A stretch of DNA of 64,000 nucleotides from UBA11524 sp051883695 (GCA_051883695.1 JBJEUF010000060.1:62001-126000); one strand, 5' to 3'; positions 17,509 through 26,758 are shown, counted from the stretch's first letter. Made by a program: numbers and translations. The notes: generated by a model not told the origin, from the sequence alone.

Positions 17509-18348
17509 TCAGTCGTCGTCCTCCAGGGCACGCAGCGCTTCGTATTCCGCATCCTCAAAGAATTCCCGCTTCGGCGCTTCGCCGCCCAGGCTCTCAATCG
17601 CACTGCGCAGCTCAATGAAATCCATATACCGGCACTTGTCATCCATCGCCGCTTCCATCAGCACCGGCAGCGCCCGATCATCCCCCAGCTTGCTCAGATA
17701 GCTCGCAAACAGCGCCCGCCGGTTGGGATTCTCCTGAAATAAACGAACCGCAAGGTCAAAAACCTGCTGCCTGCCCGGATAATTCACCAGTACGTCCAGG
17801 AACGCCTCCTGGCCTGCCGCATTCGCCCTGGGCAGCTCCTGCAGCATCGGCTGCACCACGCTCTCGCCCATCTCCCGCAGGCTGTCCAGCGCGTTGTCCG
17901 CCAGATCGTCCTGCACCTCGCGGTTCAGCTGCCAGCTGATGTAGAGCATCCTGGGCAGGGTGGATTCCATGTCCCGCAGCAGCCCGATGGCCGTCATGCG
18001 CGCTTCCTCGGTGATGTCCCCGCTCTCGTCCTTGAGCAGCGCCAGCAGCCGCTTCTCGCAGGGCTTGCCGACATTCTGGATCTGCTCCAGCAGCAGGTCC
18101 GGCACGGGAATCTCCTTCCGGCAGTACTCGACCATCCAGTCCACCAGATCCTTCGCGTCCTCAAACTGGGTGAAGTACGCCCCGGGGGTCACGCCCTCCA
18201 GCCAGCGGGCGGGCGTATTCAGGAACATCATGTAGATGCGGGGCATATCAGCCTCCATCGCATCGAAATTGCGGTATTCCTTCGCGTGCTCCCTGGTCCA
18301 GTCCGACATAAAATCAGCAAACTTCTCATCGAAATTGATGCACTTCAT
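17509..18348 (-). CDS. Uncharacterised helical-repeat protein
   Basis: This 279-residue, cytoplasmic, acidic protein is not recognised from sequence. It is made almost wholly of predicted helices with repeated units of the type LLRDMESTLPRMLYIS, SLREMGESVVQPMLQEL and YLSKLGDDRALPVLMEAAM, suggesting HEAT or PBS-lyase-like repeats. There is no signal peptide or membrane segment. It ends with an acidic tail (EDAEYEALRALEDDD). The start codon has GGAAGGAG about 10 nt upstream. It is 36 bp downstream of the TPR gene and upstream of the HD gene. A protein-interaction role is inferred from the repeat-like structure only. Confidence 0.7.
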   Translation of the reverse strand: MKCINFDEKFADFMSDWTREHAKEYRNFDAMEADMPRIYMMFLNTPARWLEGVTPGAYFTQFEDAKDLVDWMVEYCRKEIPVPDLLLEQIQNVGKPCEKRLLALLKDESGDITEEARMTAIGLLRDMESTLPRMLYISWQLNREVQDDLADNALDSLREMGESVVQPMLQELPRANAAGQEAFLDVLVNYPGRQQVFDLAVRLFQENPNRRALFASYLSKLGDDRALPVLMEAAMDDKCRYMDFIELRSAIESLGGEAPKREFFEDAEYEALRALEDDD

Positions 18349-18384
18349 ATCCTGTATCTCCTTCCCCGGACTCGCCGGGTTTTT

Positions 18385-20016
18385 TCATCGACACCGCGCC
18401 AGACGGCGCAGCAGGCGGCTGACGCGCCGTGCCGAAACGGGCATCCGCCGCACCACCCGCACAGCCTCGTCCTCACGGCCGGTATGACGCAGCCACAGCA
18501 CCTCAAAGGCTCTGCACCACAGATACCCGCCGTCGCCCGCCGCATCCTGCTGCTGCGCGCGATTCATACGGGGCCAGAGCGCCGCCGCGAAATGCGTGAT
18601 TTCCATGCTTTGACCATAACGCCGCGTTTCCCTGAGCAGCATCGGCAAAAAGATCCGCCACGGGCGCTGCGTCGGCTTTTCATCGGCCGGCTGGCACTGC
18701 ACCTGTGTATAGCGATCGCCCATAAGCACAGTCAGCGGCTCAAAGCATCGCAGGTTCGCCAGCCTGATCAGCGCCGCATGCCGCACAGGCTCCTGTGTAT
18801 CCGGCCGGGTCAGCAGCTCCCGGAGGAAACGGATCTCCTGCGCCCGATCAGGCTGTTTCTCCACGGCGTGCAGCACTCTTTTCTGTTCAAGTGGATCTGT
18901 GGATGCGGCAAACCAGTCCAGCAGCCGTCTATCCTCACTGCCGTAGCGGAACAGGAGGGCGTCCCGCTCGCTGTCGCTGAGCGGACGACAAGGCTTTGCA
19001 TACGACAAAATCACAGGGAGCCGGCTCAGGGACGGCAGCGGACGCCTGGGAAAACGCCTCGTCCAGGCAAGCAGCGAGGCCGCACGCCGATCCCCGGAAT
19101 CGATGCTGAGAATCTGCCGCCAGAGCTGCTGCGCTGCCGCGACATCACCGCGTTCATGGCACATAACAGCCTTCGCGTTCAGCAGCGTCGTCCTGTGCGG
19201 AAGATGCCTGAGCCTCTCATCCAGATACGCCGACATTTCCTTCCAGGCGCTCTGTCCCCTGCAGGTCACAAGGAACTGCCCCTCCAGCTGAATCTCCATG
19301 CACATGGGCATAGCGCTGCGCAGGAAGCCACGGGCCATCCGCTTCTTGCCCAGTTCCTGCAGCACATCCGCCATTATACAGAGGAGGTGCGGGTTCTCCG
19401 GCGCAGTTCGCAGCGCGCGGCCCATCCACAGCAGCGCGGGTCTGGCTTCCCCCTGCTTCATGTACAACAGAGCTATGGCAGTCATCAGGCAATCCTTCTG
19501 TGCAGAAAGCCTGACCGCCCGTTTCAGCCGCCGGATGCCCAGGGCCGTGTCGCCGCTTCGCCAGGCCTTGATGCCGCGCTGGATCATCCGCTGCACGCGC
19601 TTGGGTTCCCTGCCCTCCTGCATCTCCTCCGTCTGCGCCAGCATCGCCCGGGCTGCGTCGCCCTCGGACGACCACGGATCCTCATGCAGCAGATGATACA
19701 GGCAGTCCGTCGCCAGCGCGTTCGCGCCCAGCGCCGCCTGACACCGGGCCATATCCAGCCACACCGACGGCGCACGGTCCTCCCGGGACAGCGCCCGGCC
19801 CAGCAGGACCGCCGCCGTCTCCCAGCAGCCCAGCTGACTCAGCTCCGCTGCCAGCGCCTGCCACCCGGATGCGGTATCCTCCTGCTCTGCGGCCCGGCGC
19901 ACCAGCGACAGCGCGTCCAGCACCTGCCCTCGGCGGCGGTATTCCTGTGCGCTGCGCCGCATCCGCGCGCCCGACATCCCGAACGGGATGACAACCGACT
20001 GATTCTTCTCTTCCAT
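18385..20016 (-). CDS. TPR-repeat protein of unknown function
   Basis: This 543-residue soluble protein has tetratricopeptide-like helix pairs from about residue 15 to 330 (ALSLVRRAAEQEDTASGWQA, ELSQLGCWETAAVLLGRAL, MADVLQELGKKRMARGFLRSA, NAKAVMCHERGDVAAAQQLW). An Arg-rich C-terminal half of unclear fold follows and ends VSRLLRRLARCR. No signal peptide or membrane segment is visible. The ATG at 20016 has AAGGAG about six nt upstream. It is the first gene of the unit running TPR, helical-repeat, HD and zinc-ribbon, 49 bp after hslO, with which it may also be co-transcribed. The role is unknown. Confidence 0.75.
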   Translation of the reverse strand: MEEKNQSVVIPFGMSGARMRRSAQEYRRRGQVLDALSLVRRAAEQEDTASGWQALAAELSQLGCWETAAVLLGRALSREDRAPSVWLDMARCQAALGANALATDCLYHLLHEDPWSSEGDAARAMLAQTEEMQEGREPKRVQRMIQRGIKAWRSGDTALGIRRLKRAVRLSAQKDCLMTAIALLYMKQGEARPALLWMGRALRTAPENPHLLCIMADVLQELGKKRMARGFLRSAMPMCMEIQLEGQFLVTCRGQSAWKEMSAYLDERLRHLPHRTTLLNAKAVMCHERGDVAAAQQLWRQILSIDSGDRRAASLLAWTRRFPRRPLPSLSRLPVILSYAKPCRPLSDSERDALLFRYGSEDRRLLDWFAASTDPLEQKRVLHAVEKQPDRAQEIRFLRELLTRPDTQEPVRHAALIRLANLRCFEPLTVLMGDRYTQVQCQPADEKPTQRPWRIFLPMLLRETRRYGQSMEITHFAAALWPRMNRAQQQDAAGDGGYLWCRAFEVLWLRHTGREDEAVRVVRRMPVSARRVSRLLRRLARCR

Positions 20017-20065
20017 TCCCGCTCCTTGTCGTCAGGTTCTCCTGCGGATGCCGTGAAATCGGCCT

Positions 20066-20980
20066 TTAATCCCGGGTCGCGCGTGCCAGCAGCTCCCTGA
20101 GCTCATCCGTTGTGAAGGCATACTGGCTGTGGCAGAAGTGGCAGCCCAGCTCCGCGCCGGTATCCTCGTCGATGATCGTCTGCAGCTCATGGCGGCCCAG
20201 GGAAATCAGCGCCTTCTCCATGCGGTACCGGCTGCAGCCGCAGTGATAGCGCAGGGGCGTGCGCTCCAGCACCTCGGGCTCCATGCCGCGGAACCAGTCC
20301 TCCAGCAGCTCCTCCTTGGGCGCATAGGTCATTTCGCGGCTGATGTCCGCAAACATGGGGCTGCGCAGCTCCAGCTGGTCGATGACCGCATCCTCGCACC
20401 CGGGCATCGGCTGGATCAGCAGCCCGCCGGCCTTGAGCACCACGTCGCCGGAAACCAGCACGCCCAGCGCCACCAGCGACGGCGACTGCTCGGACACGGT
20501 GTAGTAATTGGCAAAGTCAATGCCCAGCTCGCCCGACACCAGCTCGATCTGCCCCACATACGGCTCGCGCAATCCCAGATCCTTGACAACGGTCATGTAG
20601 CCGTCCTTGCCGATGGCGCCGCCCACATCCAGCTTCCCGTCCGCGCGCAGCGGCAGCTCCACCTGCGGATTGTCCGCACAGACCTTCAGATCGCCGTGAT
20701 TGGCCACCGCCACCAGCGTGCCCATGGGGCCGCCGCCCTTGATGTTGACGGTGACGGATTCCTCCTCGCCCTTCATCATCACGCCCAGCATGCTGGTCGC
20801 GGTCATCAGCCGGCCCATGGCGGCGGTGCACACCGGGGTTGCATGGTGGATATCCGCAGCCCGCTGCACCATCTGCGTCGTTTCACACATCATCACGCGC
20901 ACCTGACCGTTCATCAGGGTCATGCGGATCATTTCGTCGCCTTCGCGGCGTTCGATCAGTTCCTTGCGTTCAGCATCCAT
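20066..20980 (-). CDS. hslO: Redox-regulated chaperone Hsp33
   Basis: This cytoplasmic holdase protects proteins during oxidative stress when its zinc is released by disulfide formation. The redox zinc site is intact: C247-x-C249 (YHCGCSR) and C280-x2-C283 (GCHFCH). The core has the family patterns GGGPMGTL, VVKDLGLREPYVGQIELVSGE and GLLIQPMPG. The ATG at 20980 is preceded by GAGGAG at 9 nt and gives 304 residues; an internal ATG at 20932 gives the usual length (288) but has a weaker site. The N-terminal 16 residues are charged and not part of the family core. It lies 22 bp after the methyltransferase gene. Confidence 0.92.
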   Translation of the reverse strand: MDAERKELIERREGDEMIRMTLMNGQVRVMMCETTQMVQRAADIHHATPVCTAAMGRLMTATSMLGVMMKGEEESVTVNIKGGGPMGTLVAVANHGDLKVCADNPQVELPLRADGKLDVGGAIGKDGYMTVVKDLGLREPYVGQIELVSGELGIDFANYYTVSEQSPSLVALGVLVSGDVVLKAGGLLIQPMPGCEDAVIDQLELRSPMFADISREMTYAPKEELLEDWFRGMEPEVLERTPLRYHCGCSRYRMEKALISLGRHELQTIIDEDTGAELGCHFCHSQYAFTTDELRELLARATRD

Positions 20981-21002
20981 TTTTATGCTCTCCTCGTTCT
21001 CC

Positions 21003-21755
21003 TCATTCGGCGCTCGCGGGCTTCATGGCCGCAAAATGCCAGCGCTGCTCCTGCGGGCGCGGCGTTTCCATGCGGCTGTTGCCAAATACGCGCACATTGG
21101 TAAACCCCGTACCGTGCAGCAGCGCTGTCAGGCTCTCGACGGTGTGCCCGCGCTGGCGCTGCTCCTCGTCGATGCGGCGGTAGCTTCCGTCCTTTTGCCG
21201 GATGAAGATGCACAGGTGCATGTCCAGCAGCGCCCGGCCCGCATCATAGCGGTTCTGCCACATGTAGGTGATCTCCGGGCGATCCTCGCACAGGAGCTGC
21301 CCGCCGAGCATGTTCTCCAGCTTCCACGGGGTCGAAAGGTCAAAGACCAGCGCGCCGCCGGGCTTCAGGGCGTTGTACGCCGCGGTGAAGAAAGCCGCCG
21401 CGTCCTCGTCCGTCAGCAGGTAGTTCACGCCGTCGCAGGTCGAGAGCACCGCGTCCATCTGCCGGTGCAGGTGGAGATTGCGCATGTCCTGCTGCACAAA
21501 GGGAATGCCCATTCCCTGCTTGCGCGCCTTCTGGGCGGCGATCCACAGCATCTCCTGCGAGAGATCGACGCCTGTCATCTGATAGCCCCGCTTCTGCAGT
21601 GGGATGGTCAGTCCGCCCGTGCCGCAGGCGCATTCACAGACCTTGCCGCCCGTCACCCCATAGGCCGTGAGGATCTCCCGGTACAGCTCCGCCCAGCGCT
21701 CATAGTTCACATCGTCCATGAGCTGATCGTATACTTCTGCAAAGCTCGTGTACAT
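21003..21755 (-). CDS. Class I SAM-dependent methyltransferase
   Basis: This 250-residue Rossmann methyltransferase starts MYTSFAEVYDQLM, as do many small methyltransferases of the YqeM type in Firmicutes. Motif I is ECACGTGGLTIPL (about 40-52), the acidic residue after strand 2 is in GVDLSQEML, and motif IV is STCDGVNYL. The substrate is not evident. It lies directly upstream of hslO, 22 bp apart, probably in one transcript. The ribosome binding site is weak (GACAGG). Confidence 0.85.
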   Translation of the reverse strand: MYTSFAEVYDQLMDDVNYERWAELYREILTAYGVTGGKVCECACGTGGLTIPLQKRGYQMTGVDLSQEMLWIAAQKARKQGMGIPFVQQDMRNLHLHRQMDAVLSTCDGVNYLLTDEDAAAFFTAAYNALKPGGALVFDLSTPWKLENMLGGQLLCEDRPEITYMWQNRYDAGRALLDMHLCIFIRQKDGSYRRIDEEQRQRGHTVESLTALLHGTGFTNVRVFGNSRMETPRPQEQRWHFAAMKPASAE

Positions 21756-21784
21756 GCCTGTCTGAATCCGCTCCTATTATCTGA

Positions 21785-21943
21785 TCAATCCGGTTTGCGC
21801 CTGCGGAGTCCGCCGCCGATGCGCCCCGCCTCCTTGGCAGTAAGTCCCGGCCAGCCGTTCTCCAGCAGCCGGGACGTGAGCCCGAAGCGTTCTGCCGCTT
21901 CGTATTTGCGTTTTTCCTTCTCTGTCAGCCGCCACTGCGTCAT
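21785..21943 (-). CDS. Small acid-soluble spore protein, alpha/beta type
   Basis: This 52-residue protein matches the alpha/beta-type SASP pattern, closest to the SspF-like variants: a first segment KYEAAERFGL (13-22), a GW linker (NGWPGL), and the second segment LTAKEAGRIGG (34-44) with the conserved Gly-Arg-x-Gly-Gly. Such proteins coat and protect DNA in dormant spores. The C-terminus is short and basic (GLRRRKPD). The ATG at 21943 has GGGAGG 8 nt upstream; a longer frame to 22000 lacks a good site and is not family-like. Expression would be expected from a forespore sigma-G promoter, which was not clearly identified here. Confidence 0.75.
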   Translation of the reverse strand: MTQWRLTEKEKRKYEAAERFGLTSRLLENGWPGLTAKEAGRIGGGLRRRKPD

Positions 21944-22006
21944 CGCTTTGCCTCCCATCCCAGGATGATGGATAGGATGCGTCCCGCAGCGGCATTTCAT
22001 ACCCGC

Positions 22007-23278
22007 TCAGCGATCGGCGTAGCCGTTCTCCCAGGGCTTCAGCTCCCGCTCGCCCTCGTCGTCATCGTCCCCGTCGTCGTCCTCATCCTCCTCGGCGAGT
22101 CCCTGATTGACCTTCGCGCCCTCGATGCGGCTGTTGATGAAGCGGTCAAACTGCGCATTGGTGTAGCTGGCCGTGATAAAGCGGCTGAAGGTGAAGCCGA
22201 AGAAGACGTAATACATCAGCAGGATCAGCGGCACCCAGATGTTGTTGATGAGCATCGTCAGCATCAGACCCAGCACGACAGGCACACAGTGCAGCAGGCG
22301 GATCCCCACGCTCATGGGCAGACGGCCCACCGCCATAATCAGGCTGTTGCGCAGCACCGTCGTGATCTTCATCTCGTAGGTGACGAGCATCGGGTACGCA
22401 TAGGTCACCGCCAGATACCAGATGACGCCCACCATCACCGGGATCATCTGTCCCAGCTGCAGCAGAATGCCCATCAACGCGCTGTCCGCCGCGATATCGC
22501 CATAGAAAACCCAGCACAGATACACCAAAATCGGGATCACCGCCGTGATGCCGGAGAGCACCAGAGCGCCCTTCCAGTTCTCCTTCATCGCATCCCGGCA
22601 ATCGGACCAGAGGAACGCATGCTCATCGCGCGCCCAGTTGCGGGTGACATAGCTCACGCCCGCCGTCCAGGGGCCGGTGATGAAGATGCAGGGAATCAGC
22701 AGCAGCAGCGTGGAAAGCAGCTCGCTGCGGAAGCGGTCGCTCTGGTTGTAGATGCCCAGCGCCGTATCCGCCGCGTCCTGCTCCTGCAGCGCGGCGATCT
22801 CCTCCGCCGTGTAGGTGCGCACACCCTCCGCCGTGTTCACCGCCACGGAGCCGTCCTCCAGCACGGTGCCGGAATAAACCGCCAGCAGCTGCTCATCCAC
22901 CGTATAGGCAGCGTTCAGCATGTGAAGGTTTTCGATATCCTGCTTGCTGTAGGTGACTTCCTCCGCCCCGTCCTCCGTCGCGGGAATCACAACGGAGCCG
23001 TCCGCCATCACCGTACCGGTGTTGATCTGCCTGAGCGCCTCATCCACCATCATGGGCTCATTCAGGATGGACATGGTATGGGTAAAGAACATCACCAGCA
23101 CGATGATCGTGGGCAGCCATGGCAACACGTAGATCAGGTTCAGGCGGCACAGCGCGCTCACGCGGGTCCGCAGCATCTCCAGGAAAAGCTGCCAGCGGGT
23201 GCGCGGCAGATCCTCGGGATTGTAATCGCTCTTGCCGGATTTGCCGTAGTAGTAGTTGTTCATAAACCTGCCAAACAT
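22007..23278 (-). CDS. Multi-pass membrane protein of unknown function
   Basis: This 423-residue protein has a polar, Tyr-rich N-terminus (MNNYYYGKSGKSDYNPED), a first membrane helix at about 50-70 and a soluble extracellular loop of about 110 residues (NTGTVMADGSV...AADTALG). Five or so membrane helices resemble the YesL/DUF624 type (ITGPWTAGVSYVTRNWARDEHAF). A highly acidic tail follows (DEDDDGDDDDEGE). DUF624 proteins often sit beside sugar ABC transporters; here there is none. The ATG at 23278 follows GGAGGG at 8 nt. A promoter lies at 23356-23383. Confidence 0.75.
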   Translation of the reverse strand: MFGRFMNNYYYGKSGKSDYNPEDLPRTRWQLFLEMLRTRVSALCRLNLIYVLPWLPTIIVLVMFFTHTMSILNEPMMVDEALRQINTGTVMADGSVVIPATEDGAEEVTYSKQDIENLHMLNAAYTVDEQLLAVYSGTVLEDGSVAVNTAEGVRTYTAEEIAALQEQDAADTALGIYNQSDRFRSELLSTLLLLIPCIFITGPWTAGVSYVTRNWARDEHAFLWSDCRDAMKENWKGALVLSGITAVIPILVYLCWVFYGDIAADSALMGILLQLGQMIPVMVGVIWYLAVTYAYPMLVTYEMKITTVLRNSLIMAVGRLPMSVGIRLLHCVPVVLGLMLTMLINNIWVPLILLMYYVFFGFTFSRFITASYTNAQFDRFINSRIEGAKVNQGLAEEDEDDDGDDDDEGERELKPWENGYADR

Positions 23279-23355
23279 CGGGTTCCCTCCTCGGCGGCTC
23301 CTGACCGCCCGTATATTCGCCACCGTTCCCTGCCATTGGCAGAGCTCATCATCTT

Positions 23356-23383
23356 ATTATAGCATATACTGTCGGATTTGCAA
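23356..23383 (-). promoter_or_regulatory. Sigma-A promoter of the membrane protein gene
   Basis: On the minus strand TTGCAA (23383-23378) and TATAAT (23361-23356) are separated by 16 bp. It lies just downstream of the phosphoglucomutase terminator. Confidence 0.65.
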
Positions 23384-23391
23384 AGCAAAAA

Positions 23392-23429
23392 GCGCCCCGA
23401 TGAACACATTTCTGCATCCATCGGGGCGC
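23392..23429 (-). terminator. Terminator of the phosphoglucomutase gene
   Basis: GCGCCCCGATG and CATCGGGGCGC form a perfect 11-bp stem around a 16-nt loop, followed on the minus strand by TTTTTGC, 23 nt after the stop codon. Confidence 0.85.
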
Positions 23430-23452
23430 CATCAGGCAAAGCCTGCGCCCGT

Positions 23453-25171
23453 TTACCGGAGCAGCGCCTCCGCCGCGGCGCGGAGCTCCGCGTTGAGCTT
23501 CTCCGCCGTGGCCTTGTCAGCCGCATTGGTGTTGATGTACAGCTTGATCTTCGGCTCGGTGCCGGAGGGGCGCACGCAGACCCAGTTGCCGTTCTCCAGC
23601 TCGAAGTAGAGCACGTCGGAGGTGGGCAGTCCGGTCGGCTCCGCCACGCCGTTCGCGGTGCGGGTACCCTTCTTGTAGTCGCGCACGGCGGTGACCTTCA
23701 TGCCGCACAGCTCCGTCGGGGGATTCTCCCGCAGCCCCGCCATGATCTCCTTCATCCGGCCCAGGCCCTCCTTGCCGGGCAGGGTCACGGACACGACCTT
23801 CTCCACATAGTAGCCGTACTCCGCGAAGATGGACTGCACATAGTCGTAGAGCGTGATGCCCTGGGCGGCGCAGGCGCAGGCCACCTCGGCAATGAGCATG
23901 GAGGCGTTCACGCCGTCCTTGTCGCGCACGAAGGTGGAGGACAGGAAGCCGTAGCTCTCCTCAAAGCCGAAGAGGAAGGTGTGGCTGCCGGTATCCTGGA
24001 ACTGCTGGATCTTTTCGCCGATGAACTTGAAGCCGGTCAGGGTCTCGAACATCTCCACGCCGAAGGAGGCGGCGATCCTGTTGGCCAGGCTGGTGGACAC
24101 GATGGACTTCACCGCCGCGCCGTTGGCGGGCAGCTTGCCCTGCTTCTTCTTGGCGGAGAGAATGTAATGCAGCAGCACGCAGCCGATCTGGTTGCCGGTG
24201 AGCAGCTGCCAGTCGCCCGCGCCGGTCTTGACGGCCACGCCCAGGCGGTCACAGTCGGGGTCGGTGGCGAAGATGACCTTCGCGCCCTTTTCATCCGCAA
24301 GCCTGATGGCCAGGCGGAAGGTGTCGGGCTCCTCGGGGTTGGGCACCTTGACGGTGGAGAAGGCGGGATCGGGCAGCTCCTGCTCCTTGACCACGGATAC
24401 GTTGGAGATGCCGATTTCCTTCAGGATGCGGCGCACCGGCACATTGCCGGAGCCGTGCACGGGGGTATACACGATGGACAGCTCGCCGCCCATCTTCTCC
24501 AGCATTTCGGGCTGGACGCACAGGGTTTTGACCTCGGCGATGTAGTCGTCATCGACTTCCTTGTCGCCGATGTACCGGAGCAGCCCCCTGGCGAGGGCTT
24601 CCTGCTCGTCCATCAGGGTGCAGTCGGTGTACTTCGTGGCGCGGATGATCTTCGTGATGCCCTCCGCCGCCTCGGGGCCGACCTGAGCGCCGTCCTCCCC
24701 GTAGACCTTGTAGCCGTTGTACTGGGGCGGATTGTGGGAGGCGGTGATGACGATACCGGCGATGGCGTTCAGGTGGCGCACCGCGTAGGACAGCACGGGC
24801 ACGGGACGCAGCGCGTCAAACAGGAAGGCGGGCACGCCCTCCTGGGCCAGCACCAGGGCGGTATCCCTGGCGAACTCCGCAGAGAAACGGCGGGAGTCAT
24901 AGGCGATCACGACGCCGCGCTGCGCCTGCTCGGGGTTTTGCAGCAGATACTGCGCAAGGCCCTTGGTGGCGCGGCGGACGTTGTAGCGGTTCATGCGGTT
25001 CATGCCGGCGCCCAGCACGCCGCGCATCCCGGCGGTGCCGAAGGACAGCTCGGTGTAGAAGCGGTCCTCGATTTCCCTGGGGTCATCGGCAATCGCCCTG
25101 AGGTCGGCGACGGTGTCGGCATCGGCGGCGAAGTCCTTCAGCCACTGCTCGTAAGCGGTCATCACATCCAT
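23453..25171 (-). CDS. pgcA: Phospho-sugar mutase (alpha-phosphoglucomutase type)
   Basis: This 572-residue alpha-D-phosphohexomutase interconverts glucose 1- and 6-phosphate, feeding sugar-nucleotide and glycan synthesis. The phosphoserine loop is TASHNPP with S145, the metal loop is DPDCDRLG, the sugar-binding region is GFEESYG, and the C-terminal phosphate site is RPSGTEPKIKLY. Length matches Bacillus PgcA. The ATG at 25171 is 8 nt after AGGAGG; an ATG two codons earlier is only 2 nt from it. A consensus promoter is at 25242-25270 and a strong terminator follows. Glucose 1-phosphate is the substrate of RfbA in the glycan cluster, but the genes are not linked. Confidence 0.9.
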   Translation of the reverse strand: MDVMTAYEQWLKDFAADADTVADLRAIADDPREIEDRFYTELSFGTAGMRGVLGAGMNRMNRYNVRRATKGLAQYLLQNPEQAQRGVVIAYDSRRFSAEFARDTALVLAQEGVPAFLFDALRPVPVLSYAVRHLNAIAGIVITASHNPPQYNGYKVYGEDGAQVGPEAAEGITKIIRATKYTDCTLMDEQEALARGLLRYIGDKEVDDDYIAEVKTLCVQPEMLEKMGGELSIVYTPVHGSGNVPVRRILKEIGISNVSVVKEQELPDPAFSTVKVPNPEEPDTFRLAIRLADEKGAKVIFATDPDCDRLGVAVKTGAGDWQLLTGNQIGCVLLHYILSAKKKQGKLPANGAAVKSIVSTSLANRIAASFGVEMFETLTGFKFIGEKIQQFQDTGSHTFLFGFEESYGFLSSTFVRDKDGVNASMLIAEVACACAAQGITLYDYVQSIFAEYGYYVEKVVSVTLPGKEGLGRMKEIMAGLRENPPTELCGMKVTAVRDYKKGTRTANGVAEPTGLPTSDVLYFELENGNWVCVRPSGTEPKIKLYINTNAADKATAEKLNAELRAAAEALLR

Positions 25172-25241
25172 GGTCATGTCCTCCTGTTTTGTATTTTTTT
25201 GTGACATCTGCAATTACATGAAAGGGGACTCCTTTGTGTTC

Positions 25242-25270
25242 ATTATAGTTGCTTTTGGGTGATTTGGCAA
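25242..25270 (-). promoter_or_regulatory. Sigma-A promoter of the phosphoglucomutase gene
   Basis: On the minus strand TTGCCA (25270-25265) and TATAAT (25247-25242) are 17 bp apart, about 70 bp upstream of the start codon. It is divergent from the LRR gene promoter. Confidence 0.7.
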
Positions 25271-25328
25271 GCGGATTCTTCAAAACGGACGCGCGGCCCC
25301 GTCACAGGTGTAAAAGCCTGCGGCACCC

Positions 25329-25357
25329 TTGCATTCCGACAGGGATGATGATAGAAT
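25329..25357 (+). promoter_or_regulatory. Sigma-A promoter of the LRR protein gene
   Basis: TTGCAT (25329-25334) and TAGAAT (25352-25357) are separated by 17 bp, 43 bp upstream of the start codon at 25400. Confidence 0.65.
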
Positions 25358-25399
25358 AGAAGTGATTCTGAGCCTATGTGAAGGAGTAACCGGAACGCT

Positions 25400-26725
25400 A
25401 TGAAGAAGAATCTCCTGCGTATCATGAAGCTGTGCTGGCCTCTGGTGCTGGCGCTGCTGCTAGCGGGCCTGACGGCGCTGGCAGACGTGACGCTGCCCAA
25501 TGACCTGACCGTCATTGAAGCCGAAGCCTTCCTGAACGATTTCAGCCTCACCGGAACCCTCGTCATTCCCGAGGGTGTGACCGCCATCGGCGACCGGGCC
25601 TTTGAGGGCTGCACCGGTCTGACCGGTCAGCTGGTCATTCCCGGCAGCGTCACGCGCATCGGCAGCCGCGCCTTCGCCAACTGTACGGGGCTGACCGGCA
25701 CGGTGACGATTTCCGCATCCGTCACCGAGCTGGCGGAGGACGCCTTCGTGGGCACGAGCCTCACCGTGATCAGCGGCACGCACCCCGACGAAGATGATTC
25801 CATCATCACCATGACCGACCTGCCCGAGGGGATCGCCTTTGAAATGACGGACGAGGGCGCGGTCATCACCGGCTACACCGGCGAAACGGAAGCCCGGCTG
25901 ACGCTGCCCGCGACCATCAACGGCGTCCCCGTGGTCGCCATCGGGGACGGCGCCTTCCAGGACTGCTTCGGTCTGACCGGAAGCATCGTCATTCCCTCCA
26001 CCGTCCGGCGCATCGGCGCGTCCGCCTTCTACGGCTGCTCCGGGCTCGACGGCACCCTCACCCTCCCCGCATCCGTCACCTCCATCGGTGACTACGCGTT
26101 CTATGAGTGCCTGAGCCTGACCGGCAGCCTGACGCTTCCCGATTCCGTGGAATCCGTGGGAGAGAGCGCCTTTGCCTTCTGCGAGAGCATGACCGGTTCG
26201 CTGTCGCTGCCTTCGGAGATCGCACTGGGGGCACGCTGCTTCCAGGGCTCCGGCTTCACCGGTTCCATCACGATCCCCGCGACGATGACCCTTGGCGCGA
26301 ACGTCTTTGCCGGCACACAGCTGAACGTGACGTGGGCTGCCCCTGCCTTCACCTATGAGGCGTCCGGCTCCGCCATCACCCTCACCGGCTGGAACGGGCC
26401 GGTGGACAGCGGCCTGACCATCCCGGCCCAGCTGAACGGTGTTCCTGTAACCGCGATCGCCGACGCCGCCTTCGCCGACATCGGCCTGACAGGCGATGTC
26501 ATCCTGCCCGGCAGCGTGACCGTCATCGGCGACAGCGCCTTCCGCAGCAATCCCGGCATCACCTCCGTGACCTTCGCATCCGGTCTGACCACCGTCTCAG
26601 CCTATGCCTTCGCGGACTGCTCCGGTCTCAGCGGCACCGTTACGCTTCCCTCCACCGTCGTCGCCCTGGACGATACAGCCTTCGACGGCTGCAGCGTTCA
26701 GGTTGTAATCGCCCCGGCGCCGTAA
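25400..26725 (+). CDS. Secreted BspA-type leucine-rich repeat protein
   Basis: This 441-residue protein has a signal peptide (residues 1-28, hydrophobic WPLVLALLLAGLTALA) and about ten BspA/TpLRR-type repeats of the form IGDRAFEGCTGLTG-x-LVIPGSVT. The repeats are split by two non-repeat segments (about 130-160 and 315-335) that share an ITGYTGETEARLTLPATINGVPV-like frame. There is no sortase motif or membrane anchor at the C-terminus, so it may be freely secreted or bind the surface through its repeats. BspA-like proteins are often adhesins. GAAGGAG precedes the start. It is followed 33 bp later by sir2 on the same strand. Confidence 0.88.
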   Translation: MKKNLLRIMKLCWPLVLALLLAGLTALADVTLPNDLTVIEAEAFLNDFSLTGTLVIPEGVTAIGDRAFEGCTGLTGQLVIPGSVTRIGSRAFANCTGLTGTVTISASVTELAEDAFVGTSLTVISGTHPDEDDSIITMTDLPEGIAFEMTDEGAVITGYTGETEARLTLPATINGVPVVAIGDGAFQDCFGLTGSIVIPSTVRRIGASAFYGCSGLDGTLTLPASVTSIGDYAFYECLSLTGSLTLPDSVESVGESAFAFCESMTGSLSLPSEIALGARCFQGSGFTGSITIPATMTLGANVFAGTQLNVTWAAPAFTYEASGSAITLTGWNGPVDSGLTIPAQLNGVPVTAIADAAFADIGLTGDVILPGSVTVIGDSAFRSNPGITSVTFASGLTTVSAYAFADCSGLSGTVTLPSTVVALDDTAFDGCSVQVVIAPAP

Positions 26726-26758
26726 TCCCCGCTTCCACAGGCAGCAAGGAGGCTTCCC

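Noticed and set aside
21777..21995. A 72-codon minus-strand frame overlapping the spore protein gene
   Set aside because: The alternative frame has the SASP motifs and a good ribosome binding site; this one has neither.
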